DNA of 64,000 bases from Chinchilla lanigera (lineage: Eukaryota > Chordata > Mammalia > Rodentia > Chinchillidae), in assembly GCF_000276665.1 (NCBI RefSeq), contig NW_004955447.1, positions 10,603,722 through 10,667,721 of the forward strand, given 5' to 3'. Numbering within the stretch: the stretch's first letter is position 1; each line of letters starts with the position of its first letter. The notes under the pieces were generated by a model, which saw nothing but the letters and a program-made list of their open reading frames with translations, made no database searches and had not been told where the DNA came from. Both the position numbers and the translations under genes were made by a program. Below, in pieces: positions 33,208 through 44,999 of this stretch.

Positions 33208-36200
33208 CTAATTTTGTTTAAAAACTCTGTAGAAGGGCTACTTTAGCACAATAAGTAATGTACATGGGAAAAGTAAAATACTTTAATGCCTCATAGAAAA
33301 ATGTAACTTACAGAAATCACACACGTGAAATAATTCCCAAATATTTCAATGACATGAAACTGTGAATTCACTCCATTATGTGAAAGTCTCCCCTCTCACG
33401 GTAAGTCTGAGATAGATATATATGAAGGGTTAATTTTAACAGACATCATTTTTGTTACTCTTGCTTTGCCTTAAAGATCACACAAAAGCACATTAAGCAT
33501 CTAAGCAGAGGGATCTATATCCCATCCACTCTGAACGTTCAGGCAAAGGAAACCCTCTCACTGCCTGACTCTCAGATACCCCTTGAGAGGCTCACGACAC
33601 CGCCAGCCCACCTATTAGTTGACAGGGAGCGTCTTCCTGTACCCTGGTCCTGGACAAGTCATTGTCATGAATGCTGCTTCTCAGGGGTGGGGAAGAGCTG
33701 AAAAGCACTGAATGCTCTGCCATAAATGAGTGAGTTTGGGGATGCAGCAGCCTTCAGTAAAGTCTTCCAAAGCAGGGGAAGGTTTTCCCTTTCCTACCCG
33801 TCCCAGCTTTTAGTAACTACCTTCCTTGTTAAATGCCACAAAACCAGTCCCACAGAGAACTACATATTTCTCATTGACTTGCATATAAAACTGCCATGTA
33901 CTATAAGATAGATTTTATTTACAATCTTTCTGTTTACTGTAAGGCCTAAAACATTAACAAATACTAACAGTACTTTTATCCTGACACATAAGGGCTCTAT
34001 GATAATTATACTCTTTAACATAATAGCGAAACCTTATGTGCAATGAGAATCTGAATAACAGGGTAACACTCATTTATGTCAAATATCAGCCTTAGGCACC
34101 CAATGCCAATTAATCATGAAAGATAAAGACTCCTAGCGAATATAAACTTCACGATTTCATTTGACTTTCATGGCCCCTAAGGTCAAAGTTGGAGGCCCTG
34201 CTCTATACTCTAAAAGACCTGAATCTGAAGAATACATAGCTGAATTTCCCTGAGTATTTTGAAAAAAACCCTAATTTCTACTTAAAGTGTTTTCTAACAG
34301 AAAATTTCTTATATTTTTGTCTTATACAAAATACACTCAGTAATTGCTGTTATTTATCTTCTCTCCTGTAATCAAAGGGCTTCTTTGGTTTATAACAGTG
34401 AAACAGTTCTCCACGGAATGAGACGTGCCATGTAAATATTAACATTTTCTATATGCATCATGTGAAAGCACTTGGAAACCACAGGATGAGGTTTTCCAGT
34501 GGTGCAACTGCTGAGGGGATCCATAAAGAAGAAAATCGGAGGTTTTGGCGTGACAAGCATCTGCCTCCTTACTCAAGGAAATGTGTGCTTGCTTGCTTAC
34601 CGTCTTGCCTCATCTAAATGGCAGATGTTAGGACATTCTGCTGCTCTTGGTCATTCTCACATTTGGTCTACTTATTAGCAGCATAATATAATGTGTTTCT
34701 AATACTCTTAACCTCTCTAATTTTGCATCTCATATCTCTTTCCTCTAATGCAGTGTTATCTTCTACTAAAAACAGAAGCTATCATAATTGCCACTTTTCT
34801 ACTATGCTTAGAACCTTTCCAAGCTGATATATACTTCTAAGATTCATTAATATCAAATAAACAAATTTCTTCATACCAAGAGTATTAACTGAAAAGTAAT
34901 GCACATGGTATTAGTCCAGTGTGAGAAATGCTGGTTTTAGTCGAATGTAAGATTCTCTGCAATTTTCACCCTTTATAGAATTTAATCTACCCAGCAACAA
35001 TACCCTGCGAGTCCTTGGACTTGTAAAATTTTTCTATTACAAAGACACAGAAGCAGGCAAGGTCCCAAGGCTCAGGAGTCTACAATTTTACATTTGGGCT
35101 TAAAGGCTGTAGCTTGTATACCTGGTTTTCTACCTTTTAACCTTTGCATACTCTGACCTTTAAATGTGATTGGTTTTGTAAACACCAGAGGTCTAAATTA
35201 TTTGTATTCAAATAACAGGAAGTAAATAGAGAGCTGAAAATAAATCATCTTGCATCAAATTAAAACAATTATTGTTTTTAGAGAGCAACAAATCTCTTTG
35301 AAGTGATATTTTAAAAAGAAAACAACAGGTTTTCCTAACAATAATTTTATATATAGCTTCAGGCACGCCACACCATTTTTCTGGCTTGGTCATAGTTTCT
35401 TCATTAGTAAAACCAGGGAGCAAAATTAAATACTTGGTGAAGATAGATTTCTGCAAGCTGTCAAGTGGGAAATTTGACTTAAATCTTTACTCAGAAGAAT
35501 TAAATTGGTGAGTTAATAAATCATCTATGAGATTAAATATGATGGCCCAAGTAAGGTTTTTGGAGGAAAGACAGACTTGCATTTTGGTTTAATTTTTAAA
35601 TAATAGCTTCAGCCAAATCTAGAGCTAGTTGAATCTGACAGCTTGTTCTGCAAATGACATTATTACTTGAATAGAGCATTAGGCCATATTTGGAAAGTAT
35701 CTGAAGTAGCAAAGCTAAATAGATTTTATTATGGCTCTACTTAATGCCATGTTTCAGAAAAATCACAAATCAGCTTCATTAAATTTAAACACAGACACAT
35801 TTAAAACTTGGCAAGGATGACTATGATAATGAAGAATGATTATTTCTCTACCTATCGGGTACAACCAGTCTGCACACTAACACGATAAGATTTAATCCTT
35901 TGAAACCTGAACCGAATGGGCTCAAGCGCATAATCGTTTAAATTTCACAAAATCAGACCTATTTCTATCAAATTTCCTCTTAGAAATTCCTTCTTAAGAA
36001 AGGGAGCACAGCGGAAGACAGGAAAGAGGATATACAATGCCACTAACAAAGCTTTTGTGCTATTACAAAGGGGAAGAAGGGCTGAATTTTCATTGCACCT
36101 TGATGGTCTAATTAAAATGAGTCATAAAGCAGACACTGCATGTGCCATCCAGAAGTTTATAATGAACAGAGAGACTCACTGCAGTCTCTTATCAGTGCTG

Positions 36201-36992
36201 CACCCTGGGGGCCCAAAATATTGATCTCTTTCATTGAATAAATACTAAAGTAACAACAAAAATCCATTCTGTCTGACCTAACAAGAATTTTTAATTGCAC
36301 AAGTTACTGTCTGCATGCTCAGGAAAGAGTGGATATACTATGACTTCCCTTTCTCTTCTTAAAGATCTCAGCATAAAGGGCAAATAATGAATGAGTTCAT
36401 GAAATCTCTTACTGTACAAACAAGACTCTCAAAATAACACGTGTTCAGTTCTAAAGCACATAGGAGTTTCTATCTTCTGAAAAGCTTGACCATGTATTTC
36501 CATTTCCTAGCCCTATTTCTCAATTATTTCGTTCAATTAATAAAGTGATGTACTGCAGGTTGAACATTTAATTTTACACAATGTTTCCCCAAATATATGC
36601 CATATTTAAATCGGTCACACAACTCAAAATGAAAAGGAAGGGGCCCATTTCAACCTCTTTGGAGTTGGTTTTTCACACTAGGAAGTTATGCTACCAATTA
36701 GGCACTAAATATTTTATACAGTGTTTTCAGAGAAAATGAATAAATATTAATATCTTCCCCAGGTCATCATATTTACTTCAAATAAATAGCTCAGGTCCAA
36801 GACTTCTTATACTTTTTAGATCTCAGGCTAAAACAAAAGAGAGAATATCAAAATATTTCCTTGGTTAGTATAATCAACAATAAAAGGGATACCTACTCCT
36901 GCAGAGATGAAGATCCGTATTCTACATTTACGTAGAGGAACATTAAATTGGGAGATGAAAGGTGCAATTATTTCAATATGGAATGCGAGGAC
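33208..36992. other. long repeat-poor stretch, candidate conserved non-coding DNA
   Basis: About 3.8 kb without a recognised SINE, LINE, LTR or simple repeat, unlike the rest of the window. Homeobox-like TAAT cores are frequent, as expected for AT-rich DNA. No open frame looks coding. Absence of repeats can mean constraint, but could also mean repeats too old to see by eye. Confidence 0.3.
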
Positions 36993-37206
36993 TGCTGTTT
37001 TTAGACTTTTCCTCCTTTTCCTCTACCCCTCCTGCAGAACCAGGATTGAACCCAGAGCCTTGTATAGAAGTACACTTTTCAGCCCAAGTTTTATTATTTA
37101 TTCTGAGACACAGTATCGCTATATTGCCCAGGCTGGGCTCAAAACTTGTAATCCTCCTGTCTCGGCCTCCGGAGGAGAGGGGATGACCAGTGTGCACCCC
37201 TACTGT
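36993..37206 (-). mobile_element. B1-ID composite SINE (B1-dID-like)
   Basis: On the plus strand an antisense ID-like part ('gaaccaggattgaacccaga', 'gccttgtatagaagtac', 'cagccc') is directly followed by an antisense B1 part ('tctgagacacagtatcgcta', 'ttgcccaggctgggctcaaa' and 'atcctcctgtctcggcctcc'). Read on the minus strand this is B1 then ID, the arrangement of the dimeric B1-dID family. The open frames over it are by-products. Confidence 0.8.
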
Positions 37207-37829
37207 GCCCCACTGACCATGTCCATTTGACCTGGGAATACAGAAACCTACCTAAAGAACTGAATCAATGTTAGCTTAGTGAGATATATTTTTCCCCCAA
37301 AAAATTACCTATATTGCTTCTCATTTTGGTCAGGTAACAAATTGGATTCATAGCAAAAGGAAATACTTACACAAACCCCATAAAAAGTGAATTTATATGT
37401 TTTAGGAAAATATATATATAATCATTAAAGAATGATCTGTTGGCCAGTCTGACAATTACACATATTCATAAATTTTAAGGTCACAGTTTTTCTTGCCAAG
37501 ATCTTATACTAAAAGCATATACTTGATTCATTTCCACGTGTCTCTCATATGTTAAGCATGTCAAGCATGCACTTTACCACTGGGCTACAACCACAGCACT
37601 CCTGGTAGTTTTATATTTACTCCGTATTACACACATGCTGTTTATTGTACAGTATTTGTCAAAACTGTAAAATAACAAGTAAAGACAACTCAGACCCACC
37701 ATAACCCGAGCCACTTTGAGAGAGATGATGCTGTCTCTGATGAGTTCTCTGTCTCTGAATCCAAACCCAGATCAATCTAGGCACTCCCTGGCTTATTTTT
37801 CTTCTCCTTCTTCTTTTATAATTCTTTTT
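37207..37829. other. unassigned; possible ID trace at about 37,550-37,603
   Basis: 'gcatgcactttaccactggg' then 'ctacaaccacagcac' resembles part of an antisense ID (tgctctaccactgagctacatccccagc). The rest is unassigned. Confidence 0.35.
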
Positions 37830-37948
37830 CTTTTTTAGACAGACTGTCCCTAAGCTTCTAAGCTACCCAGGCTGAGACTGAACTTGGATCCCCACCGCCT
37901 CAGTTTTCCTGAGTGCTTCAATGACAGACATGCACCTCCAGGCCCAGC
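37830..37948 (-). mobile_element. B1-type SINE, diverged
   Basis: 'ttagacagactgtccctaag', 'agctacccaggctgagactg', 'cctcagttttcctgagtgct' and 'acatgcacctccaggcccag' follow antisense B1. Confidence 0.75.
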
Positions 37949-38309
37949 GAAAGAGCCTGCCCTTTCACAGGGCGGCTCACAGGACTTGTAAGCCAGCACA
38001 TGAGAGGGAAAGATAAAAGAAGGCAGCCTTATGTCTTCATACTGAGCCTTGATAGTGGAAAGAGAAAGCATCCTTACTGACCGCTCCCAACGTCAGCTCA
38101 CACGGAATGCTCTTTCAGGCCTGTGCTGTAATGAGCGGAGCTTTCAGGCCAGCCGAAATCAACAGTGACGGCAAACTGATGCTGTGAGTACAAATGAATC
38201 ACCTGTGGGCCTCGGCGCCTAAGGACACAGCAGCAGCGAGGGATGGGCGGGGATTTTCAGGTTGGTCACTCTCTGACACCATGACAGCAATAATCGTACA
38301 AGGAGGTTT
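37949..38309. other. unassigned, moderately GC-rich sequence
   Basis: A more complex, CpG-containing stretch (for example 'gtgggcctcggcgcctaagg'). No exon signature was recognised. Confidence 0.3.
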
Positions 38310-38436
38310 CTGCTTCTCTCCCTCTCTCTTTCTCCCTCTCCCTGTCTCTCTTTCTTTCTTTCTCTCCCTCTCTCTTTCTCCCTTTCTGTCTCTCTCTCCT
38401 TCTCTCTCTCTCTTTCTGTCTCACCCCCCTCTTTCA
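38310..38436. repeat. polypyrimidine (TC)n-rich tract
   Basis: About 125 bases of almost pure C/T built from 'tctc', 'tttctttc' and 'ccctctc' units. The 94- and 72-aa open frames over it come from composition only. Confidence 0.95.
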
Positions 38437-39007
38437 AACCGTATCAACCTGGGGAGGGGACTTTTCCATGTGAAATAAATATGCAATATATAATATATCA
38501 TATATAATATATAAATCTCACACATCGTACTGGCAATTTATTATATTGGACATTTGTTTTTGGAAAACATTATTATAAATATATTTCAGAGGATGTGAAA
38601 GTTTAACTTTCTAGCTGGGACTACGAGTCCCTTCATTTATGTAACCTGTTTGAGTCTGCCTAAATCATTTTGATACGTTTTAAAATACAACCTTCAATAC
38701 ACCAAAAATACCATTAGACTCAGCACTGTGATACTTGGCAGAGCCTAATACTTAAAATTAAGAATGTGTGTAAAAGTAAGACTATGTGCAAAATACTGTT
38801 CCAGACTAAACTGATTTCATTTATTGGCAACAATCCAACACATCTTTATTACTAAAACTACAATTCCGAATGCGAAGTCTCCATTTTGCTTCACTGCAGT
38901 AATGTTCTTGTTATTTTATTATTAAAAATAATTAAACATTTGTCTGCAGCTTACATCAATTACTGGACTATTACAACATAGCTCAAAAAGATGTTTGTGT
39001 CAGGTAT
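38437..39007. other. unassigned AT-rich sequence
   Basis: An AT-only inverted stretch lies at about 38,480-38,515. No gene was recognised. Confidence 0.35.
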
Positions 39008-39023
39008 TAAATATTTTTCAAAG

Positions 39024-39050
39024 GTGCATACTTGAGCAGCACATATACTA
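39024..39050 (+). pseudogene. U6 snRNA 5'-end fragment flanked by direct repeats
   Basis: The 27 bases begin exactly at the U6 transcript start: 'gtgcatacttgagcagcac' then 'atatacta'. U6 has GTGCTCGCTTCGGCAGCACATATACTAAAA at its 5' end; I quote this only as the known RNA start. Direct repeats 'aaatatttttcaaagg' (39,008-39,023) and 'aaatatttttgaaagg' (39,051-39,066) flank it, differing at one base. An intact RNA 5' end, a missing 3' part and target-site duplications fit a 3'-truncated (tailless) L1-mediated retrocopy. Confidence 0.75.
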
Positions 39051-39066
39051 AAATATTTTTGAAAGG

Positions 39067-39539
39067 ACTAGATTCATCTTATAATAAAACCATTTTACTC
39101 TATAAGAGTGACCTTTAAATTCTGAAAAAATGACTTCCTCGAAATTCTTATGTGTCTGTAAGTGTCAAGGGAAATCTCAGTATGGGATCCACTACAGAAC
39201 TCTCCCTGTCCACAAATTCTACCACAAATGTCCAGTAAGGATATAGTGAATCAAAGCCATGTATGACAAATCCTCCGTCTCTAATAGAAATAACACTGAA
39301 TGGCATGTTCTTAGAGTCTGGAACGCCTACTGTCTATAAATGTTCCTCCAAATATAAGTCAGGTTTCCTCTGCCTTGTGAATATGTATGGGCACAGTGTA
39401 ATCTGTCTCAGATGCATTCAAGAAGTTTAAACGTTACTAAACCATAGAAAAAGTCTAGAAAACAGCTCTACCTAAAGTAATCCTAAAGCCATAGGAATCA
39501 TGAAGAACTAAGCACATGGTCAGAAAGATGCTTCAGCTC
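39067..39539. other. unassigned sequence
   Basis: Nothing recognised. Confidence 0.3.
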
Positions 39540-40490
39540 TGTTGTGGACTGACGACGAGTGGTCAACCTGTAACCCCAGCTGAACTGAGTAAGCGTGGTG
39601 CTGGGTGTGGGAGGCCCCCTGGGGACTGCTGCCAGCAGCATAAGAGGCAGAACTGGAGAAGGAGAAGGAGGCTGTTGGGAGCTGAGAAAGGCTGTTGGGA
39701 GCCTGCTGGAAGCAGAGAGAATCTGTAAGGAGCTGTTGGTTCTTTTGGAGGAGCTTGTCACACTGGCTTTGCGGATGAACTTGGCTGCTTTTATCCCCCA
39801 AGGAGCTTGGGACATTGTTGTCACTGAGAATGGCTTCGGTTCACTTTGGGGGAGCTCTGGTCCTCACTCTGAGCATTGCTTCCTGGCTCTGGAGGGCAAG
39901 ATGGTGCACTGCTCAGTCTCCTGAAGAAGCTTGTCATGTTGGCTTTCCTGATGGGAACTCAAATGTCCTGATCATCAGAGGAGCTCAGGACCTCACTGTT
40001 GCTGAGGATGGCTGCAGTACCTTTCAGGGGGAGCTCTGGTTTTTACTTTGAGCATCACTTCCTGGCTCCAGTGCAGATCCCTCAGCCTGCTAGCACAGAT
40101 CCTTCATCCTGCTGGCACAAACTTTCTAGACTCCACCACTGAGCTTTGAGCCTTCCCAGCACAGATTGGTAAATAGGCCTGCATAAGACATTGGTTGCCA
40201 TTGGCTCTGGGCCTCCAGTTGGACTCATGGGAGGCATTGTTATGAGCTCTAGGTCTTCAGCTGGACTCATGCAGGACATTACCATGGGATCCAGGCCCTC
40301 AGCTGGATTCTTCGGTCTTTAGTGTGTGGACAGATTTCCTGCATGCTCTTGTATATGATTCTTTGGGTGACTATTATAAATAATCTTGATTTCCTTGTGG
40401 TACCGGGGATTGAACTATTATAAATAATCTTATAAAATGTGTCCTCCTATATTATATTGTTCACCTTGCAATCAGCTCCAAACTACAACA
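39540..40490 (+). mobile_element. LTR-like element with internal tandem repeats
   Basis: The block starts 'tgttgtggactgac' and may end '...aactacaaca' at 40,490, giving TG...CA ends with 7 of 8 inverted terminal bases matching. A second possible end is 40,470 ('ccttgca'), because 'tcagctc' then occurs on both sides (39,533-39,539 and 40,472-40,478). Inside are two copies of a unit of about 177 bp (about 39,748-39,924 and 39,925-40,075; compare 'ggagctctggtcctcactct' with 'gagctctggtttttacttt') and three copies of a 42-bp unit from about 40,179 ('ggactcatgggagg', 'ggactcatgcagg'). 'tataaataatctt' and 'ttataaaatgtgtcc' near the end could be TATA or poly(A) regions. I do not know the family. The 109-aa and shorter frames here have no recognised domain. 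Confidence 0.55.
40388..40413 (-). mobile_element. 26-bp ID SINE remnant between 18-bp direct repeats
   Basis: The direct repeat 'actattataaataatctt' lies at 40,370-40,387 and again at 40,414-40,431. Between the copies are only 26 bases, including 'tggtaccggggattga', which is the 3' end of an antisense ID body. This looks like an ID insertion cut to its last bases by severe 5' truncation during integration. The insertion lies inside the LTR-like element and is therefore younger than it. Confidence 0.85.
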
Positions 40491-41774
40491 GACTCCAACT
40501 GTGCCCCATGGCCAGAGGAGGTGAAAGAGGAAGCCCAGAAGTCCTGTATGAATCACTGATAGGTCACTGCAAAGTCACATAAAGATCTAACAAGTGTACT
40601 ACCTAAAATAGTGGAAGTTGCAGTTGTGTTTGTTATCAAATTGTAACTGCCTGAATAAGAATTCTGGAAGTATAAAGACTTAATAAGTAAATCCAAAAAT
40701 TAATATCACAGTACTTCACAGACATTAACTGCATATTTTTTCCAAAACATCAATGCATGTTGGACGTATATGATTTTGCAGGAAATAAGAAAAAGATAAT
40801 TTCCAAATTGGAAATTTTAAAGATCGACTTTTTTTATTTAAATTGCATTAAAGTTCAAAAATGCATACATGGAAGCTAATTTTACACATTTTCTTAGCTC
40901 TGTGTGCCAGAACCTGCTACTTTCTGGGAATGACTGACTCCACAACAGTATGTTACATTGCTTTGCTTTGTATCTGCTAATCTAGCAACTACACTGAAGA
41001 TATCAGTATGCAATGTAGCAACCATTGTTAATTTCCTATCCTCTTGTTTTCAAATTCTGTATCATTTTTACTGTTTTTGTGTTGTTTTTTCTTTGTTGTT
41101 GTTATTTTGTTTTTTCTCTTTAAAATAAAAATAAATAGACTAAAATAAAAAGCCAGTTTGACTCAGCACTTTTACTTATTCACCTTTGCTCAAAATGGTT
41201 AAATTTCAAACTTGTGCATTTTAACCAATTATCTCTTTTTTTCCTCCCCTAACAAAACTCATCAATTATACTTCATGTTTTATTACATAGAGCTTTCGTC
41301 CACAGAGATTAGAGGTTGTTTACAACACAAAATATGCTCACTGACTATGCTGTTCTGGAACAGTTCAAAGCCACTGCATTTTAATTATTTTCCTCCTTTT
41401 AGTTGGTCCAAAAGAAGAGAAAGTAAGAGCTGCTATAATGGCGTGAGAATAAGAGATAGAAGACACAGTCTACAGTCATCAGGCATGTGCCATGGCTATC
41501 ACAGAGAGAGAGAAAAGTCTGTAAATAAAAACCACAACTGAAATAATCTTTTGAATTTAAATGTGATATATACAGATCATCAACAGATAGCAAAGTTTCA
41601 GTTTTTAAAACCCAGTATTCATTAATAGTCTGTGGCATGTCATTCTATGGTAAGTCCTAACCTCCCAGAAATACAGAAATATTAATATTGATATAATGGA
41701 GAAAGGTAGCTCAGCCTGTCTACAAAGTGAACATGTAATATCACTGACCACCAGGTAAGTGTATTCTGTTTTGT
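40491..41774. other. unassigned AT-rich sequence
   Basis: A T-rich, A-rich switch occurs at about 41,080-41,150. No gene or repeat family was identified. Confidence 0.35.
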
Positions 41775-41852
41775 TCTGTGATTCTGGAGACCAAGCGCAG
41801 GTCCTCACACATGTCAGGGAAGTGCTCTACCCATGAGCTACAGGCCCCTACC
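41775..41852 (-). mobile_element. old ID-type SINE fragment
   Basis: 'gtgattctggagaccaagcg', 'caggtcctcacacatgtcag', 'ggaagtgctctacccatgag' and 'ctacaggcccc' follow antisense ID, diverged. Confidence 0.65.
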
Positions 41853-42059
41853 CCTGAGATGAGCACAATTGAAGCACTTACAATTTTATTTTTCCACCTC
41901 TCCCAAATAATTACAGTTTTGAAATTCTGTCAATATTCTTCTGCCTCTAACATGAATCCTCAAAAATACAATTTTCAGGTGACGCTACAACCATGAAACC
42001 TAGATGTCTTTTACTGACATACCCCATCTGATCATTAACTGAGCTCAATCAACTTGACT

Positions 42060-42560
42060 TAAGGAAGAACTGCCTAGCAGAGGAGTAATCCTCCATGTGT
42101 CTGGCGATGATTGATATCTAGGAGAGCCAAGTGAGGGCGGAAGACCTGCCCCAGACGTGGCTGGCACCAACCAATAGGCTCATGACCAGGACAGAATAAA
42201 AAGGGAAAGAAGAACCAAGTGTTTCCCTCTTGGGATGAGTTCCAGTACTTACCATCCCCAGTGGATACTAGTATCCAGTTTCTTTCAGTCTCCCCACAGC
42301 CTCTTTAGTTTCCAGTGCAGACGCACACAGGTGGCCATGGAGTAAGTGAGCTCCAGATCTCCAACCTTCCTATGGTGGGTCCTCTGCCCCCGCAGCACAC
42401 AGCCCTGGTGTAATCTCACACTTCTGACACCACTGATGCCATGGGACCCCTCCATCTCTGATTCTGCAAGCCTGCCTGGTAAATATGTTTGTATAATTAT
42501 ACATAGAGTGTATATTGATTTTGCTCCTTTAGAGCACCTTACCTAATACACAGGGTTACC
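42060..42560 (+). mobile_element. interspersed repeat, probably an LTR
   Basis: The order 'gaggagtaatcctccatgtg', 'ggcaccaaccaataggctca', 'gacagaataaaaagggaaag' and later 'ttgctcctttagagcacctt' then 'acctaatacacagg' is familiar from a common mammalian repeat that ends in a 'ctctagagaaccctgactaatacag'-type tail. It looks LTR-like, but I cannot name the family with certainty. Confidence 0.5.
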
Positions 42561-42699
42561 AGGACCTATGAATTTGGTCTTCCTGGCTGGTTCTAACACT
42601 TACACCAAAGGCATTACTTGCAGAGATGCCCACCCTCACACATAATGTACACCCTCAACACAATGTATCCTTTGCCTCTCCATTCTTCTACTAGTCACC

Positions 42700-42740
42700 A
42701 TAGGGCAGCAGTGGCAAACCTCTGGCACATGTGTGGCAAC
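42700..42740. repeat. possible hAT-type MER fragment
   Basis: 'gcagtggcaaacctctggca' resembles the end of a mammalian hAT-derived repeat ('agtggcgaacctatggcacg'). Only this short match is visible. Confidence 0.3.
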
Positions 42741-43012
42741 CTGCTGTTTGTTACCACTGAAAACTCTAAAAGGTTCACCTTCACTCCCACGGGACAAGTT
42801 TACTAGCTAAATAATAATTCTCCATTTCATTAGGAAAGAGTACGTTCGGCCAAGTTCCCTAAATGTCTTCCACACACAATAGCTGTCGTTATGGGTTTAC
42901 GATTTCACATAAGAAAGCAAACCTTGTGGAATGCACACTGGTTTAGTTTTATTGAATGCATATGTTGGTAATTTTTAGAAAGGAAGAGAAAAATCTGAAT
43001 TTCGTGGTGTTT

Positions 43013-43039
43013 TAGATGATGAGCAGCGCTCATCATCTA
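43013..43039. repeat. perfect 12-bp inverted repeat with 3-base loop
   Basis: Arms 'tagatgatgagc' (43,013-43,024) and 'gctcatcatcta' (43,028-43,039) are exact reverse complements around 'agc'. It forms a strong short hairpin in DNA or RNA. It has no T-run after it and no known family context. Confidence 0.95.
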
Positions 43040-44998
43040 TGTGTCACAAAGTGATTTTATTGCATCTTTCAACATTTATGATCACTGAGCAAAATCTAAA
43101 CCTAGATAACATGAGTCTTGACTGTGTTTACCCACTGGAGATTCTCACTGTAGAGAGTAGTTGAAGAACAAAGTTCATTAACACGGCTGTGGCCTACATG
43201 GAATATTTTCTAAGCTAAGACAATTTCAATTCGATTCTCCTCAAAGTCAGTTGACTGGAATTCTTGGCTGACTCCCAAGCATTTTTTTTAAAGGTTACCA
43301 GCTTAATTGAATGAAATCAGAGCCTGCAGCCATCAACAATTATCTATAGAGCAGTACTTGTTATTAAACTGAATAAAGTGAAAGTTAGAAACCAACCACA
43401 TTTGTACATGGTGTAGTAGATGATTTTCCATATGACGAGTCGATGGCATCTTTTACCAGTGTGAAAACATCCTGAAGATCTACTTGTTTCTTCTGGCATG
43501 TGGGTACCACACAGATGCTCTAGGATATTAGCTATATATCTCAAACTGACCTGCACTTATGTGTTAAAAATCAAAATTAATCAAATTAGCCTAGAGTGAT
43601 GGAGGAGAAAACTGCACTAAAAGGAAACTCAGGCTGTTTTGTATGGAGAACAATGAAGCTATGAGCATTACGTTTCCTGTTGCTCAGTCACATCCATTAA
43701 AGCACAGGTGTGTCGTCCATTGTTTAGTAGTTACTTATATATTTCCTTGCTCCTGAAAACTTCCTGGATTCATTCAAGAACCAAATGCCTACAGCTGTGA
43801 TGGACAGAACTTGAAATTACCAAGCAACACAGTCATAATTACACTGTCCCAAATACATTATTAGATAACTATATATCACATTATATATCATGTACGGCTA
43901 TTTATTAAATGGTAGAAAGATAATTCCATCCTAAGATTTAAAAGTGTTTATATTTCTTTTTTAGTAATAGACTAGAGCTAGAAATATACATTGAAAGTCA
44001 AAGAGATCAGAGTTTTCCAGGGTCTTGCTTTTAAATATAGCCTATTCAAACATAATTGTTTACAATTAATATTCAATTACATCTAATATTTAAAGGATTA
44101 AACCCCAATCACCATGTTTCTCCCTAGGAGGAACACCTCAATATTAATGCCAAAGTGAATTTGAACATCATTTAAATCTTCTTTTCCTGAGAGTCATGTT
44201 TCTCAGCTCACTTTCTATGTGATGATTTGTGTATTCAAAACTCACTTTGACTGTCTCATCTGAGGATGCTAACAATGCTAGATGCTTAGGAAAATACAGT
44301 AAAGAGCAAATTGAGGATGAACTCTTTCTGGAATGATGTTACACTTGCATAACTTTTTAATTTAATTTCTCATCATCAACCCGTGGAGCAAACATATCAA
44401 GACTGCATTCACCTTTATCAGAAATCACAAATATGAAACTTTCGCGTTTGTCCTAGATTCAGACTCATCTAAATATGCATAGTTCCCTATTTCTTGCATA
44501 ACTTTATGAATCTTTTACTGCACTACAATTTGAGAGCTGAGATATTGGTGGTTGGTTCAGAAATATTTTTAAAAGACATACCTTTCTTTGAATTGACTGC
44601 AGCTTTTTAGGAATGCCTGCAGTACATAAAAGGACAAAAACAACTTAGTCCACATTGTTCAAGATAAAAATTCTAAACTGTCTATGATTCTCCAGTAAAT
44701 AGGTGGAATTACACTATGTAAAACAAAATCAGAGAAGACAAAGTCTCCAATTCCTGTTTTCTCTATTAAAGGTAAGTATACTTGACACCGACTCTGACAG
44801 AACTAATACAATTCGGAGGAAAACCGAGCTCAAAGAAGAAGATTTTTGTAAGAAACCACACACACTCAGGCAAATGTCCTGGAGAGAAGTAGTCCAGTTT
44901 AGTAAAAGATTTAAGAATATTTTAAAGCACTGTTTAGAGAATGTAAAAGTAAATGATGCCTATGTTGGCCAAGTGTAGAACCTAAAAATAACAAAATA
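43040..44998. other. unassigned AT-rich sequence
   Basis: No gene, RNA or confident repeat. The 91-aa frame at 44,703-44,978 has no recognised similarity. Confidence 0.35.
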
Positions 44999-44999
44999 G

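Noticed and set aside
36907..37230. 107-aa plus-strand frame
   Set aside because: Most of it is a B1-ID composite SINE.
38194..38478. 94-aa plus and 72-aa minus frames
   Set aside because: They are low-complexity translations of the (TC)n tract.
39498..39924. Overlapping frames of 70-109 aa on both strands
   Set aside because: They lie in the LTR-like element with internal tandem repeats; the frames follow its composition and no protein family is recognisable.
42840..43012. Possible extended hAT-type element around the 42,700 match and the hairpin
   Set aside because: Only one short end-like match was visible and no terminal inverted repeats or 8-base duplication could be found.
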